Shown piece after piece: positions 27,047 through 34,320 of a stretch of 64,000 bases of DNA (position 1 is its first letter; every line of letters begins with the position of its first letter). Position numbers and translations under genes: made by a program. Location of the stretch: assembly GCA_020636225.1 (NCBI GenBank), contig JACJYI010000008.1:1-64000 (forward strand), written 5' to 3'. The notes under the pieces are model-generated. The model had not been told where the DNA came from. It saw only the letters and a list, made by a program, of their open reading frames with translations, and searched no databases. The DNA comes from Lewinellaceae bacterium (GTDB lineage: Bacteria > Bacteroidota > Bacteroidia > Chitinophagales > Saprospiraceae).

Positions 27047-28705
27047 ATGTTTAAGAAGCTTTCCATTCGCAATTATGTATTGATCGATCGGCTCGACCTG
27101 ATGGTTGATCCTGGTCTGACCATTGTGACGGGCGAGACCGGGGCGGGTAAATCCATCCTGCTCGGGGCACTGGGACTCATTCTGGGTGATCGTGCCGAGA
27201 GTGGTGTGCAGGCGGATGAGACAGAGAAAACGGTCATTGAAGGAGAATTCGCCATCGGTGAGTACGGCCTGGAGGATTTCTTTCGGGAGAATGATCTGGA
27301 GTACCATGATCTCCTCATTCTGCGCCGGGAGATCCAGCCACAGGGTCGATCACGGGCATTTATCAATGACAGTCCGGCTTCCTTGGCGGTTGTCAAGGAA
27401 TTGGGCAGGCGGTTGATCGATATCCACCAGCAATTTGATCAGCTGGATGTCCTCGAAGAGCGCTTCCAGCTGGACATGTTGGATGCCCTGGCCGGCCAAC
27501 GGCATGTGGTGAGTGCCTATGTACGAGACTATCGGGCATGGCGAGAGGCGGGCGAGCGACTGGCCCGACTTCGCGAACAGGAGCACCGACATCAGCAGGA
27601 GAAGGATTTTGTCCAGTTTCAGGTCGATGAGCTCAGCGAAGCCAGGATCGCGGCCAATGAGTATGAAGACCTGGACGTGGAAGCCCGATCGCTGCGACAT
27701 GCCACCGAGATCAGGCAGATCCTGTCCGAAGGCCAGCAGATGATCCGTGAGCAGGAGGGCTCGCCCCTGGATCAGCTCGATCTGCTGATCCGATCCCTGC
27801 AAGCCTTGCGCCAGGTTCATCCACGGGTGGAGGAATTGGCACAACGGGCGGATTCGCTGAGGATCGAACTGGAGGACCTGGCCGCCGACATGGAGTCGGC
27901 CGCCGAGAATATGGATGGCGATCCCGCGCGCCTGGTCGAGGTGGAGGATCGTCTGAATGTGCTCAGCAAGCTGTTGTTCAAGCATCATGTGAAGGATACG
28001 ACCGCTCTGCTCGAACGGATGGCCGAACTGGAAGAAACGCTGAAGAGCCTGACTCACCGCGGTGAAGAGATCGACCAATTGCAGGCACAGGTATTGGCTT
28101 CGGAAAAGAACCTGCGTGAAACAGCGTCCAGGATCACGGCAGTCAGGCAAAAGGCGGCCGCACCCCTCGCTGGCCAGATCATGGAGGGGTTGACAAACCT
28201 GGGCATGGGCAGCATCCGGCTGGAGCTTCGGGTGGAGGCCGGCGATGAGCTGTTGCCCACAGGCATGGACAGGGTCCATTTCCTCATGGCCCAGAAGGAC
28301 GGAGCCAGGATGACGCCTGTCAGGCAAGCTGCTTCAGGAGGGGAAATGTCCCGGCTGACCCTGGTGATCAAGAGCCTGGTCGCCGCCGCCATTCCCCTGC
28401 CTACGCTCGTCTTTGATGAGATCGATGCCGGCGTGTCCGGTGTCGTCTCCATGCGCATGGGTGATCTGCTCACCCGGATGGCCAGCCATCATCAACTGAT
28501 CGTTATTACCCACTCTCCTCAGATTGCGGCCCGCGCGAATTGTCACTACCATGTTTCAAAGGCCCCGGAGAATGGGCAGGTTCGTACCCGGGTCAGCACC
28601 TTGACAGGGGACGATCGGATCGCGGCCATCGCCATCATGCTCAGCACCGATCCACCCTCGGAAGCCGCATTGGCGAACGCCCGGGAATTGATCCTGTCAG
28701 AATAG
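27047..28705 (+). CDS. recN: DNA repair protein RecN
   Basis: 552 residues. SMC-like ATPase with Walker A GETGAGKSI near residue 30, long coiled coils in the middle (about 160-360), signature SGGEMSRL and Walker B LPTLVFDEIDAGVSG near the C-terminus. It acts in double-strand-break repair. A TAATTTTG box at 27032-27039 lies only 8 bp before the ATG. If this is the promoter the transcript would be almost leaderless. Confidence 0.96.
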   Translation: MFKKLSIRNYVLIDRLDLMVDPGLTIVTGETGAGKSILLGALGLILGDRAESGVQADETEKTVIEGEFAIGEYGLEDFFRENDLEYHDLLILRREIQPQGRSRAFINDSPASLAVVKELGRRLIDIHQQFDQLDVLEERFQLDMLDALAGQRHVVSAYVRDYRAWREAGERLARLREQEHRHQQEKDFVQFQVDELSEARIAANEYEDLDVEARSLRHATEIRQILSEGQQMIREQEGSPLDQLDLLIRSLQALRQVHPRVEELAQRADSLRIELEDLAADMESAAENMDGDPARLVEVEDRLNVLSKLLFKHHVKDTTALLERMAELEETLKSLTHRGEEIDQLQAQVLASEKNLRETASRITAVRQKAAAPLAGQIMEGLTNLGMGSIRLELRVEAGDELLPTGMDRVHFLMAQKDGARMTPVRQAASGGEMSRLTLVIKSLVAAAIPLPTLVFDEIDAGVSGVVSMRMGDLLTRMASHHQLIVITHSPQIAARANCHYHVSKAPENGQVRTRVSTLTGDDRIAAIAIMLSTDPPSEAALANARELILSE

Positions 28706-28741
28706 AAAACGCCCCTGAAGGAGATCCTTCAGGGGCGTTTT
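28706..28741. terminator. Bidirectional terminator after recN
   Basis: A 16-bp perfect stem (AAAACGCCCCTGAAGG and its complement) with an AGAT loop. It starts immediately after the recN stop and precedes the convergent DUF2911 gene. Confidence 0.88.
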
Positions 28742-28759
28742 CAAGAGAGGACGTCGGAA

Positions 28760-29596
28760 TTATTTACCCGACCACTCGGCGATGGATTTTTCATTCATGC
28801 GAACGTAGTCATCATTGCCAGCCTCCTTGGCCATGCTCAGGGAGCGCTTGGCCGTGGCGATCGCTTCACTTTTCTTGCCCATGTCGGCGAGGATCAGGGA
28901 TTCCATGCGCAATGTCCAGAATTTGGGATCCATGTCATTCGCCTTGTGTACATATTCCAGGGCCTTGGCCTTGTCCTTGCCGGATTCGAAGTAATACCTG
29001 CCCGCGGAATAGTAATCGCCGGCCATCGGGCCGTTCATGGTGCGGTTCACCGTCTTCATCACGAGTTCATCGGTCGGTACGGTAATGGTCATGGGGACCA
29101 GAGTATTGTCCCACACCAGGAGCAGATCAGCTTTGTCGATCTGAATGTTGTCAATGAGAAAGGTCATGGATTCCATCTTGACCGGCATGGTAATCGGCTT
29201 GGTCTTGAAGCGCGCCGCCACCTGGTCTTCCTTCCATTCCTCTGGGACGCCCCAGTTGGATACGTCGCTGTACAGGACCACCTCCCATTCGGCCTGCCCC
29301 GGGGTGGTGTAGATCGCATATTGACCGGCCTTTACCGGCTGGTCATTGATCTTGACATCATCGGAAAAGGTGATCTTGCTGGAGGCATTGGCTCCAGTTC
29401 GCCACATGGTGCCATAGGGTACCAGGTCGCCGAAGATCGTCCGTCCTTTCATGCTTGGGCGGCTGAATTCAAGGCTGATGTCCGTCAGTCCCACAGTTTG
29501 GCTCATCTTGCACAAGGGGCTCGGAGCCGGGGTCTTGATCTGGGCATTCAGGCTGACAAGGACAAATGCCAGAAATAGTGTCAGTACATGTTTCAT
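28760..29596 (-). CDS. DUF2911 domain protein, secreted
   Basis: 278 residues from the ATG at 29596 (MKHVLTLFLAFVLVSLNAQ signal peptide); an in-frame ATG seven codons upstream is less likely. The DUF2911 domain (about 25-175) has the family motifs FSRPSMKGRTIFG, PYGTMWRTGAN and KAGQYAIYT. The C-terminal third (about 190-278) is helical and tetratricopeptide-like (AKALEYVHKANDMDP). Family function unknown; probably periplasmic or exported. Confidence 0.9.
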   Translation of the reverse strand: MKHVLTLFLAFVLVSLNAQIKTPAPSPLCKMSQTVGLTDISLEFSRPSMKGRTIFGDLVPYGTMWRTGANASSKITFSDDVKINDQPVKAGQYAIYTTPGQAEWEVVLYSDVSNWGVPEEWKEDQVAARFKTKPITMPVKMESMTFLIDNIQIDKADLLLVWDNTLVPMTITVPTDELVMKTVNRTMNGPMAGDYYSAGRYYFESGKDKAKALEYVHKANDMDPKFWTLRMESLILADMGKKSEAIATAKRSLSMAKEAGNDDYVRMNEKSIAEWSGK

Positions 29597-29671
29597 AAGG
29601 GTGAATTTTATTAGCAAGCAAACACGAGGTATTGGGAATTGTTCAGATGTCGATGGGTGGTTATGGATGAT

Positions 29672-30334
29672 CTAGTACCAGATGATCACCTCTTCCGGTC
29701 GCTTTCGAACCAGATCCGGTACCCGGGCATCTGATGTGGGATAGCCGACCGGGATCAGCAGGAAGGGCCGCTCATTGTCGGGCCGGCCGAGGATCTGCTG
29801 CAGGAAGTTCATCGGACTGGGTGTATGGGTCAGTGATGCCAGTCCGGCGTGATGGATGGCTGCCAGGAGCATGCCACAGGCCAGACCTACCGATTCATTG
29901 ACGTAGTAGTTCTTTCGCTTGTCACCCGATTCATCCAGGTCGTAGGCTTTCTTGAAGACAATGATCAGCCAGGGGGCCAGTTCGAGGAAGGGCTTCCGCC
30001 AATCGGTGCCGAAGGGTTGCAGGTCCTCCAGCCATTCATCCGACATCCTGCCATGGTAATTCTCATACTCCTCCTTTTCAGCCGCCTCCCGGATCGATCG
30101 CTTGAGCTGGGGATCCGAAACGGCACAAAAGCTCCAGGGCTGTTTATGCGCTCCGGAAGGTGCAGTGGATGCGGTCATGATCAGGGTCTGGATCAAGTCC
30201 CGGGATACCGGACGGTCACTGAATTCCCGCAACGACCGGCGACGGTTCAGCTCGAAATACAGCTCATTCGCCCGATCTGCCATGTCGGCAGGATCATGCT
30301 CAACGAAGGGAAATGGAATGAAATCCTGGTCCAT
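29672..30334 (-). CDS. Iodotyrosine-deiodinase-like flavin nitroreductase
   Basis: 220 residues. FMN-dependent nitroreductase fold with RRSLREFSDRPV near residue 31 and TASTAPSGAHKQPW near 54. The stretch 86-125 and the C-terminus (LIPVGYPTSDARVPDL) closely follow the iodotyrosine deiodinase branch. The halotyrosine-binding residues of that branch appear as E89, Y93 and K114, with the same spacing (4 and 21) that I recall for the human enzyme. Likely reaction: reductive dehalogenation of halotyrosines; the natural bacterial substrate is uncertain. It lies 14 bp downstream of an SDR gene on the same strand, so the two probably form an operon. Confidence 0.85.
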   Translation of the reverse strand: MDQDFIPFPFVEHDPADMADRANELYFELNRRRSLREFSDRPVSRDLIQTLIMTASTAPSGAHKQPWSFCAVSDPQLKRSIREAAEKEEYENYHGRMSDEWLEDLQPFGTDWRKPFLELAPWLIIVFKKAYDLDESGDKRKNYYVNESVGLACGMLLAAIHHAGLASLTHTPSPMNFLQQILGRPDNERPFLLIPVGYPTSDARVPDLVRKRPEEVIIWY

Positions 30335-30348
30335 GGGTCAGGGTTTGG

Positions 30349-31065
30349 TTAGAGGTCACCCAATTGGGGTCGGATGAGGATTTCTTCAACGACCGCCGGT
30401 GAACGAAGGGAGAAGGAGGTCCATACCAGGGCAGCGATGTCCTCCGCATCCATCAACCGGTCAGGGGGCAGGTCTGCACCGGACCAGGAATCCGACCAGG
30501 TCGCCCCGGGGATCAGAGAGGTGACCCGAAGGCCGGTGTCCTTCAGTTCCGCTCTCAGCGACCGCGAAAATCCCAACATGGCAAACTTGGTAATGGCATA
30601 TGTCGAACCGCCGGCATAGGCTTGCAGGCTGGCCACGGAACACAGGTTGAAGATGTGCCCGTTTCCTTGCCGGACCATGCCTGGCACCAAATGGCGCGTC
30701 AGGTGATAGGCGCTGTAGAGGTTGATCTGCATGGTCCGCTCCAGTACACCCGGCTGCTCGTCCAGGATGCCTCCCGGTTGAAAGATCCCGGCATTGTTGA
30801 CCAGGACTGCCGGGGCCTCGGTGATCGATTGGACGTATTGTGCAAAGGTGTCCACCTCATGAGGAACGCTCAGGTCGGTGGGAATCAGGTGAACAGGCAG
30901 ATCAGGATGGAGGACATCCAGTTCATCCTTCATGGCTTCGAGGTCGCCGGCATGACGGGAGCAGCCGATCAGTCCCATTCCCTCCTGGGCAAATCGACGA
31001 GCAATGGCATACCCGATCCCTTTGGTGATGCCGGTGATGACGACATATCGTGTGTGATCATTCAT
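30349..31065 (-). CDS. Short-chain dehydrogenase/reductase
   Basis: About 238 residues from the ATG at 31065 (MNDHTRYVVITGITKGIG); a 14-codon upstream extension lacks family similarity. It has the nucleotide motif TGITKGIG, NNAG (about 85) and the catalytic YAITK pair. The C-terminal end (SLRSPAVVEEILIRPQLGDL) resembles 3-ketoacyl-ACP-reductase-like SDRs in Bacteroidota. Substrate unknown. It precedes the deiodinase-like gene by 14 bp. Confidence 0.9.
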   Translation of the reverse strand: MNDHTRYVVITGITKGIGYAIARRFAQEGMGLIGCSRHAGDLEAMKDELDVLHPDLPVHLIPTDLSVPHEVDTFAQYVQSITEAPAVLVNNAGIFQPGGILDEQPGVLERTMQINLYSAYHLTRHLVPGMVRQGNGHIFNLCSVASLQAYAGGSTYAITKFAMLGFSRSLRAELKDTGLRVTSLIPGATWSDSWSGADLPPDRLMDAEDIAALVWTSFSLRSPAVVEEILIRPQLGDL

Positions 31066-31167
31066 CTGCCTGGGTTGTCGTGTAAAAGTAACCAATTCGG
31101 GCGCCACAAGCCGATTGCTGATGGAGTGGTTTATCTTCGCACTTGTCTAATCGAGTGGCAAGCGGAT

Positions 31168-31923
31168 ATGGTTACAGGAGTACTCCAGATATTTACGGAT
31201 CTCGGCAGGTGGATCCTGCTGATGCGACAGGCCCTGCAACGACCGGAAAAATGGTCGATGTACTGGAAGGAAACAGTGCGTCAGATGTATGATATCGGCA
31301 TCGGCTCCCTGATCATCGTGGCGTTGATCTCCATCTTCATGGGAGCGGTAGCCGCGATCCAGTTTGCCTACCAGCTGAGCGGGCAGCTCATTCCGATCTG
31401 GTATATCGGCTATATTGTCCGGGACCTGGCCATCCTGGAATCTGCCCCGACCATCACCTGCCTGGTCCTGGCCGGCAAGGTGGGCTCCAACATGGCGGCC
31501 GAACTCGGAGGCATGCGCCAGAAAGAGCATATCGATGCCATGGAGATCATGGGTGTGAATACGGCCAGTTACCTGATCATGCCCAAGCTGATCGCGGCGG
31601 TGGTGGTAATCCCCCTTCTGGTCTATGTGTCAGCCTTTGTGGCCATGATCGGTGGCTTTCTGGCCAGTGTCCCGACCGGGGTGATGACTGCGCCGGAATA
31701 CACGCGCGGCCTGCTGGCCTTCTACGAGCCCTACAACGTGTTCATCATGACAGTGAAGTCCGTCGTCTTTGCCTTCATCCTGACCGCTGTTTCCACCTAT
31801 CAGGGATACTTTGTGAAGATCGGCAGCATCGAGCTGGGAAAGGCAAGTACGCAAGCTGTTGTGGCCAGCAATATCCTGATCCTGCTCGCCGACTATATTA
31901 TCGCGCTGCTACTGACAGCATAA
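31168..31923 (+). CDS. mlaE: MlaE-family lipid ABC transporter permease
   Basis: 251 residues from the ATG at 31168. About five membrane segments, with the family stretches FMGAVAAIQFAYQL, ESAPTITCLVLAGKVGSNMAAELG and the conserved TxxQGYF-like STYQGYFVKIG near the C-terminus. An open frame extends far upstream, but that part is antisense to the SDR gene. With the following ATPase it forms the inner-membrane part of a phospholipid transport system; no MCE (MlaD) gene lies within the window. Confidence 0.93.
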   Translation: MVTGVLQIFTDLGRWILLMRQALQRPEKWSMYWKETVRQMYDIGIGSLIIVALISIFMGAVAAIQFAYQLSGQLIPIWYIGYIVRDLAILESAPTITCLVLAGKVGSNMAAELGGMRQKEHIDAMEIMGVNTASYLIMPKLIAAVVVIPLLVYVSAFVAMIGGFLASVPTGVMTAPEYTRGLLAFYEPYNVFIMTVKSVVFAFILTAVSTYQGYFVKIGSIELGKASTQAVVASNILILLADYIIALLLTA

Positions 31924-31934
31924 CTCGTTCGACC

Positions 31935-32714
31935 GTGATAGAAGCGAAACAGATCCACATGTCTTTCGGCGATACCCCCATCCTTCGGGGGATTACCGCC
32001 ACATTTGAACGGGGGAAGACCAATCTCATCATTGGTCAGTCAGGTGCCGGGAAGACCGTATTGCTCAAATTGCTGGTCGGGTTGCTGGAGCCCGTTCAAG
32101 GACAAATCCTGTACGATGGACGCGATGTCACCCACCTGACCCAGAAGGAGATCCGGACGGTCAGGATGGAAGTGGGCATGCTCTTTCAGGGGTCGGCCCT
32201 GTTTGACTTCATGACCGTGGAAGAGAATATCCGGTTCCCATTGGATATGTTTACCAACTGGACGAAAAAGGAAAAGGTCGACCGTGTCAACTATTGCCTG
32301 GAGCGGGTCAATCTGGAAGGGGTCAATGACAAGTTTCCCAGTGAAGTGTCCGGTGGCATGCAGAAGAGAGTGGGGATCGCCAGGGCCATCGTGCTGAAGC
32401 CCAAGTTCCTGTTTTGCGATGAACCCAATTCAGGACTTGATCCGAAGACCTCCATCCTGATCGATGACCTGATCCACAGCATCACCATGGAAAACAACAT
32501 CACCACGGTCATCAACACGCACGACATGAATTCGGTGATGGAGATCGGCGAGAACATCATCCTGCTGAACAAAGGGGAGATCGCCTGGCACGGTAGTGCG
32601 AACGATGTTCTGTCCAGTACGAATGATTATCTCCAGGAGTTCATTTTTGCCTCCCCCTTCCTTCAGCGCCTTCGCCAGGCGGCCCTGGACCAGGAGTCCA
32701 AGGACAAGCGATGA
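31935..32714 (+). CDS. mlaF: MlaF-family ABC transporter ATP-binding protein
   Basis: 259 residues. It starts at GTG 31935, 11 bp after mlaE. Walker A GQSGAGKT, signature VSGGMQKRVGIARAI and Walker B LFCDEPNSGLDP. The long C-terminal tail after the H-loop histidine (NTHDMNSVMEIGENI) fits MlaF. Powers lipid movement by the MlaE permease between outer and inner membranes. Confidence 0.93.
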   Translation: MIEAKQIHMSFGDTPILRGITATFERGKTNLIIGQSGAGKTVLLKLLVGLLEPVQGQILYDGRDVTHLTQKEIRTVRMEVGMLFQGSALFDFMTVEENIRFPLDMFTNWTKKEKVDRVNYCLERVNLEGVNDKFPSEVSGGMQKRVGIARAIVLKPKFLFCDEPNSGLDPKTSILIDDLIHSITMENNITTVINTHDMNSVMEIGENIILLNKGEIAWHGSANDVLSSTNDYLQEFIFASPFLQRLRQAALDQESKDKR

Positions 32715-32738
32715 CCCCTTGGAAACGGAGGGATGAGG

Positions 32739-32843
32739 TCAGATCGAACTGCCTTCCGTACCGGGAGCAGCCTTGACCGGGGCCATGGCCGTCATGTAGC
32801 CGATGATGGTGAAGAGAACACTGAGGAGTAGAAATGGGGTCAT
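32739..32843 (-). CDS. Possible 34-residue single-span membrane peptide
   Basis: A short frame starting at ATG 32843 encodes one hydrophobic segment (PFLLLSVLFTIIGYMTAM) and a short polar tail. A TATATTTG box on the minus strand at 32880-32873 lies 29 bp before the start and matches the Bacteroidota -7 consensus. There is no homology I recognise and no -33 box. It is convergent with mlaF. Confidence 0.4.
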   Translation of the reverse strand: MTPFLLLSVLFTIIGYMTAMAPVKAAPGTEGSSI

Positions 32844-32872
32844 TGGAATCGGTTTGGGAAGGTATACGTCGA

Positions 32873-32880
32873 CAAATATA
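32873..32880 (-). promoter_or_regulatory. Putative -7 element for the 34-residue peptide
   Basis: TATATTTG read on the minus strand matches TAnnTTTG. It is embedded in a very A+T-rich island (about 32875-32925), the strongest A+T island in the first 33 kb. No TTG is seen 19-21 bp upstream. Confidence 0.35.
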
Positions 32881-33083
32881 TTATGTTTTACTATATATAA
32901 TATTATTTTTAATATAATTGATCGAGGTGCTTGATGGCTGTTGTTCCGATTAGCCAAAGATGAATACGGCTAGTGAAGGGACCATTGGCCATTGAGGGAA
33001 CGGTCCATTCGGGTTTGGCAACGGTCGGGACGGGGGCAGGAATGGGACCTGTGGGAAAGAAAAAATTTTGCTCTGCCAAGTTC

Positions 33084-33114
33084 TTGCAGAGAATCATTCA
33101 ATCATTTACCTTTG
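33084..33114 (+). promoter_or_regulatory. Promoter of tRNA-Leu(CAG)
   Basis: TTG at 33084-33086 and TACCTTTG at 33107-33114 are separated by 20 bp, matching the Bacteroidota consensus TTG-N19/21-TAnnTTTG. The predicted start is about 75 bp before the tRNA. Confidence 0.7.
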
Positions 33115-33193
33115 CACCCCCGGTACTCACCGAATGATCGTGGAAGCACGTCTTGAATGCCGGATGGCCTGAATGCAAAGGCCTTGTTTGCCT

Positions 33194-33277
33194 GCCCGTG
33201 TGGCGAAATTGGTAGACGCGCTAGCTTCAGGAGCTAGTGGTAGCAATACTGTGCTGGTTCGAGTCCAGTCGCGGGCA
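33194..33277 (+). tRNA. tRNA-Leu (CAG)
   Basis: 84 nt class II tRNA. The acceptor stem GCCCGTG pairs with CGCGGGC (one G-U) and the discriminator is A. D-arm GGCGAAATTGGTAGACGC, anticodon loop TTCAGGA between CTAGC and GCTAG (anticodon at 33228-33230), a long variable arm and T-loop GGTTCGAGTCC. CCA is not encoded. Its first 30 and last 28 bases are identical to the second tRNA-Leu at 33597. Confidence 0.96.
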
Positions 33278-33283
33278 CACATG

Positions 33284-33326
33284 AAAAAACCCCAGAGGAG
33301 AGACAATCTCCGTCTGGGGTTTTTTC
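33284..33326 (+). terminator. Terminator after tRNA-Leu(CAG)
   Basis: The outer stem AAAAAACCCCAGA/TCTGGGGTTTTTT and the inner stem GGAGA/TCTCC with a GACAA loop form one long hairpin starting 7 bp after the tRNA. A closely similar copy lies at 33829-33870. Confidence 0.85.
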
Positions 33327-33342
33327 ATTTCAGGAAGACCGG

Positions 33343-33357
33343 GTCCGCGACTGGACC
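33343..33357 (-). repeat. Inverted fragment of the tRNA-Leu 3' end
   Basis: GTCCGCGACTGGACC is the reverse complement of the T-arm/acceptor end of the tRNA just upstream; 12 bases match exactly. Similar inverted fragments follow the second tRNA (33748-33761) and the third repeat unit (about 33888-33899). Confidence 0.7.
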
Positions 33358-33530
33358 ACTCTATAGTGGAACAGGCCGAAGCAGAAGGCTCAAATTTCAA
33401 TAGACCGATTTGGCATGAGGATTTGTCGATTCAACAAACGAAGGCGACGTAGCCCCGGGTTTGCCAGCCAGAAATCAGGACGATTTCCAAAAGTGAATTC
33501 TTCCCTCATGGTCAGATTCATTGTTGGGTG

Positions 33531-33560
33531 TTGAAATTATTCTCCACTTGACTATCTTTG
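33531..33560 (+). promoter_or_regulatory. Promoter of tRNA-Leu(GAG)
   Basis: TTG at 33531-33533 and TATCTTTG at 33553-33560 are separated by 19 bp, a full match to the Bacteroidota consensus. The tRNA begins 36 bp later. The rest of 33358-33530 shows no gene. Confidence 0.72.
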
Positions 33561-33596
33561 CGCTCCCTTCCATCATTTGGATGGCTCAGTCACAAT

Positions 33597-33680
33597 GCCC
33601 GTGTGGCGAAATTGGTAGACGCGCTACTTTGAGGGGGTAGTGTCCTTTCGGATGTGCTGGTTCGAGTCCAGTCGCGGGCA
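33597..33680 (+). tRNA. tRNA-Leu (GAG)
   Basis: 84 nt class II tRNA with acceptor, D-arm and T-arm identical to the tRNA at 33194. It differs only in the anticodon arm (CTACT/GGTAG, loop TTGAGGG, anticodon 33631-33633) and in the variable arm. CCA is not encoded. The pair reads as an old duplication followed by an anticodon change. Confidence 0.96.
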
Positions 33681-33689
33681 CATAAGAGA

Positions 33690-33727
33690 ATAACCTCGGC
33701 AAAGCATCAAGCTTTAGCCGGGGTTTT
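33690..33727 (+). terminator. Terminator after tRNA-Leu(GAG)
   Basis: Stem AACCTCGGC/GCCGGGGTT with an inner AAAGC/GCTTT stem, followed by a T run, 9 bp after the tRNA. Confidence 0.8.
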
Positions 33728-33742
33728 TTCATTCCAGGGAGA

Positions 33743-33900
33743 CTTGGCCCGCGACTGGATCCCGCTCGAGACATTTCGCGCCGAGGAAGGAGGCGCAGAA
33801 ACGACCGAAGCGGGACGGGCACATAAGAGAAAGACCCCAGAGGAGAGACAATCTCCATCTGGGGTCTTTTCATTTCAATGAGTCAGAGCCAGCGACTGGG
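33743..33900. repeat. Palindromic repeat with a tRNA-3'-end remnant and a third terminator copy
   Basis: The segment begins with an inverted tRNA end (CCCGCGACTGGATCC, 33748-33762), then an imperfect hairpin of about 25-bp arms (TCCCGCTCGAGACATTTC… against …GAAACGACCGAAGCGGGA). At 33815-33830 it repeats the sequence that follows the second tRNA (CGGGCACATAAGAGAA). A terminator-like hairpin follows (33829-33870, nearly the same as at 33284), then another inverted tRNA-end fragment (GCCAGCGACTGGGC). No complete third tRNA body is present. Confidence 0.65.
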
Positions 33901-34039
33901 CAAGAATGTTCCCCCGGCCTGGTCCAAAAGAGGGCTATACCTCAGTCGGATTGGGCCGGGAACGACCAAACGGATGTATACAATTGTGCTGACGGGATTC
34001 TGCAGAAATTTGGAAAAGGATTTCCCGAAGCCGAAGTAG

Positions 34040-34059
34040 CCCCGGGCTTCAGCCCGGGG
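34040..34059. repeat. GTAGCCCCGGG hairpin element
   Basis: A 9-bp perfect stem CCCCGGGCT/AGCCCGGGG with a TC loop, preceded by GTAG. The same GTAGCCCCGGG word is found at 33449-33459. It looks like a dispersed intergenic repeat. The rest of 33901-34320 holds only a further small perfect hairpin at 34082-34101 (GAAACCATT/AATGGTTTC) and no gene I can support. Confidence 0.5.
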
Positions 34060-34320
34060 TCTTTGTTCATCCATGATTCATGAAACCATTTTAATGGTTT
34101 CTAAGACGACAGACGACCTGGAGTATGGCATGACTAGTCCAAGAGTGACCCGAAAACAAACCTGATGAAACCTTGGCAATCCAGGATGATCGGGGCCCAT
34201 TCATTAGTCGACCGCCACTTGCCAAACAGAAGAGGATGCAGACCACAAGTACGGATCATTGGTTGACCCTGCCAACAGAAGTGGTTGGATTATGAAGCAA
34301 TGTTCAGATGCTTTCAGGAC

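Noticed and set aside
30622..31167. N-terminal extension of mlaE
   Set aside because: It is antisense to the SDR gene and has no membrane or MlaE character.
33811..33900. A third tRNA-Leu gene
   Set aside because: Only the 3' flank and terminator are repeated; D-arm, anticodon arm and T-arm are missing.
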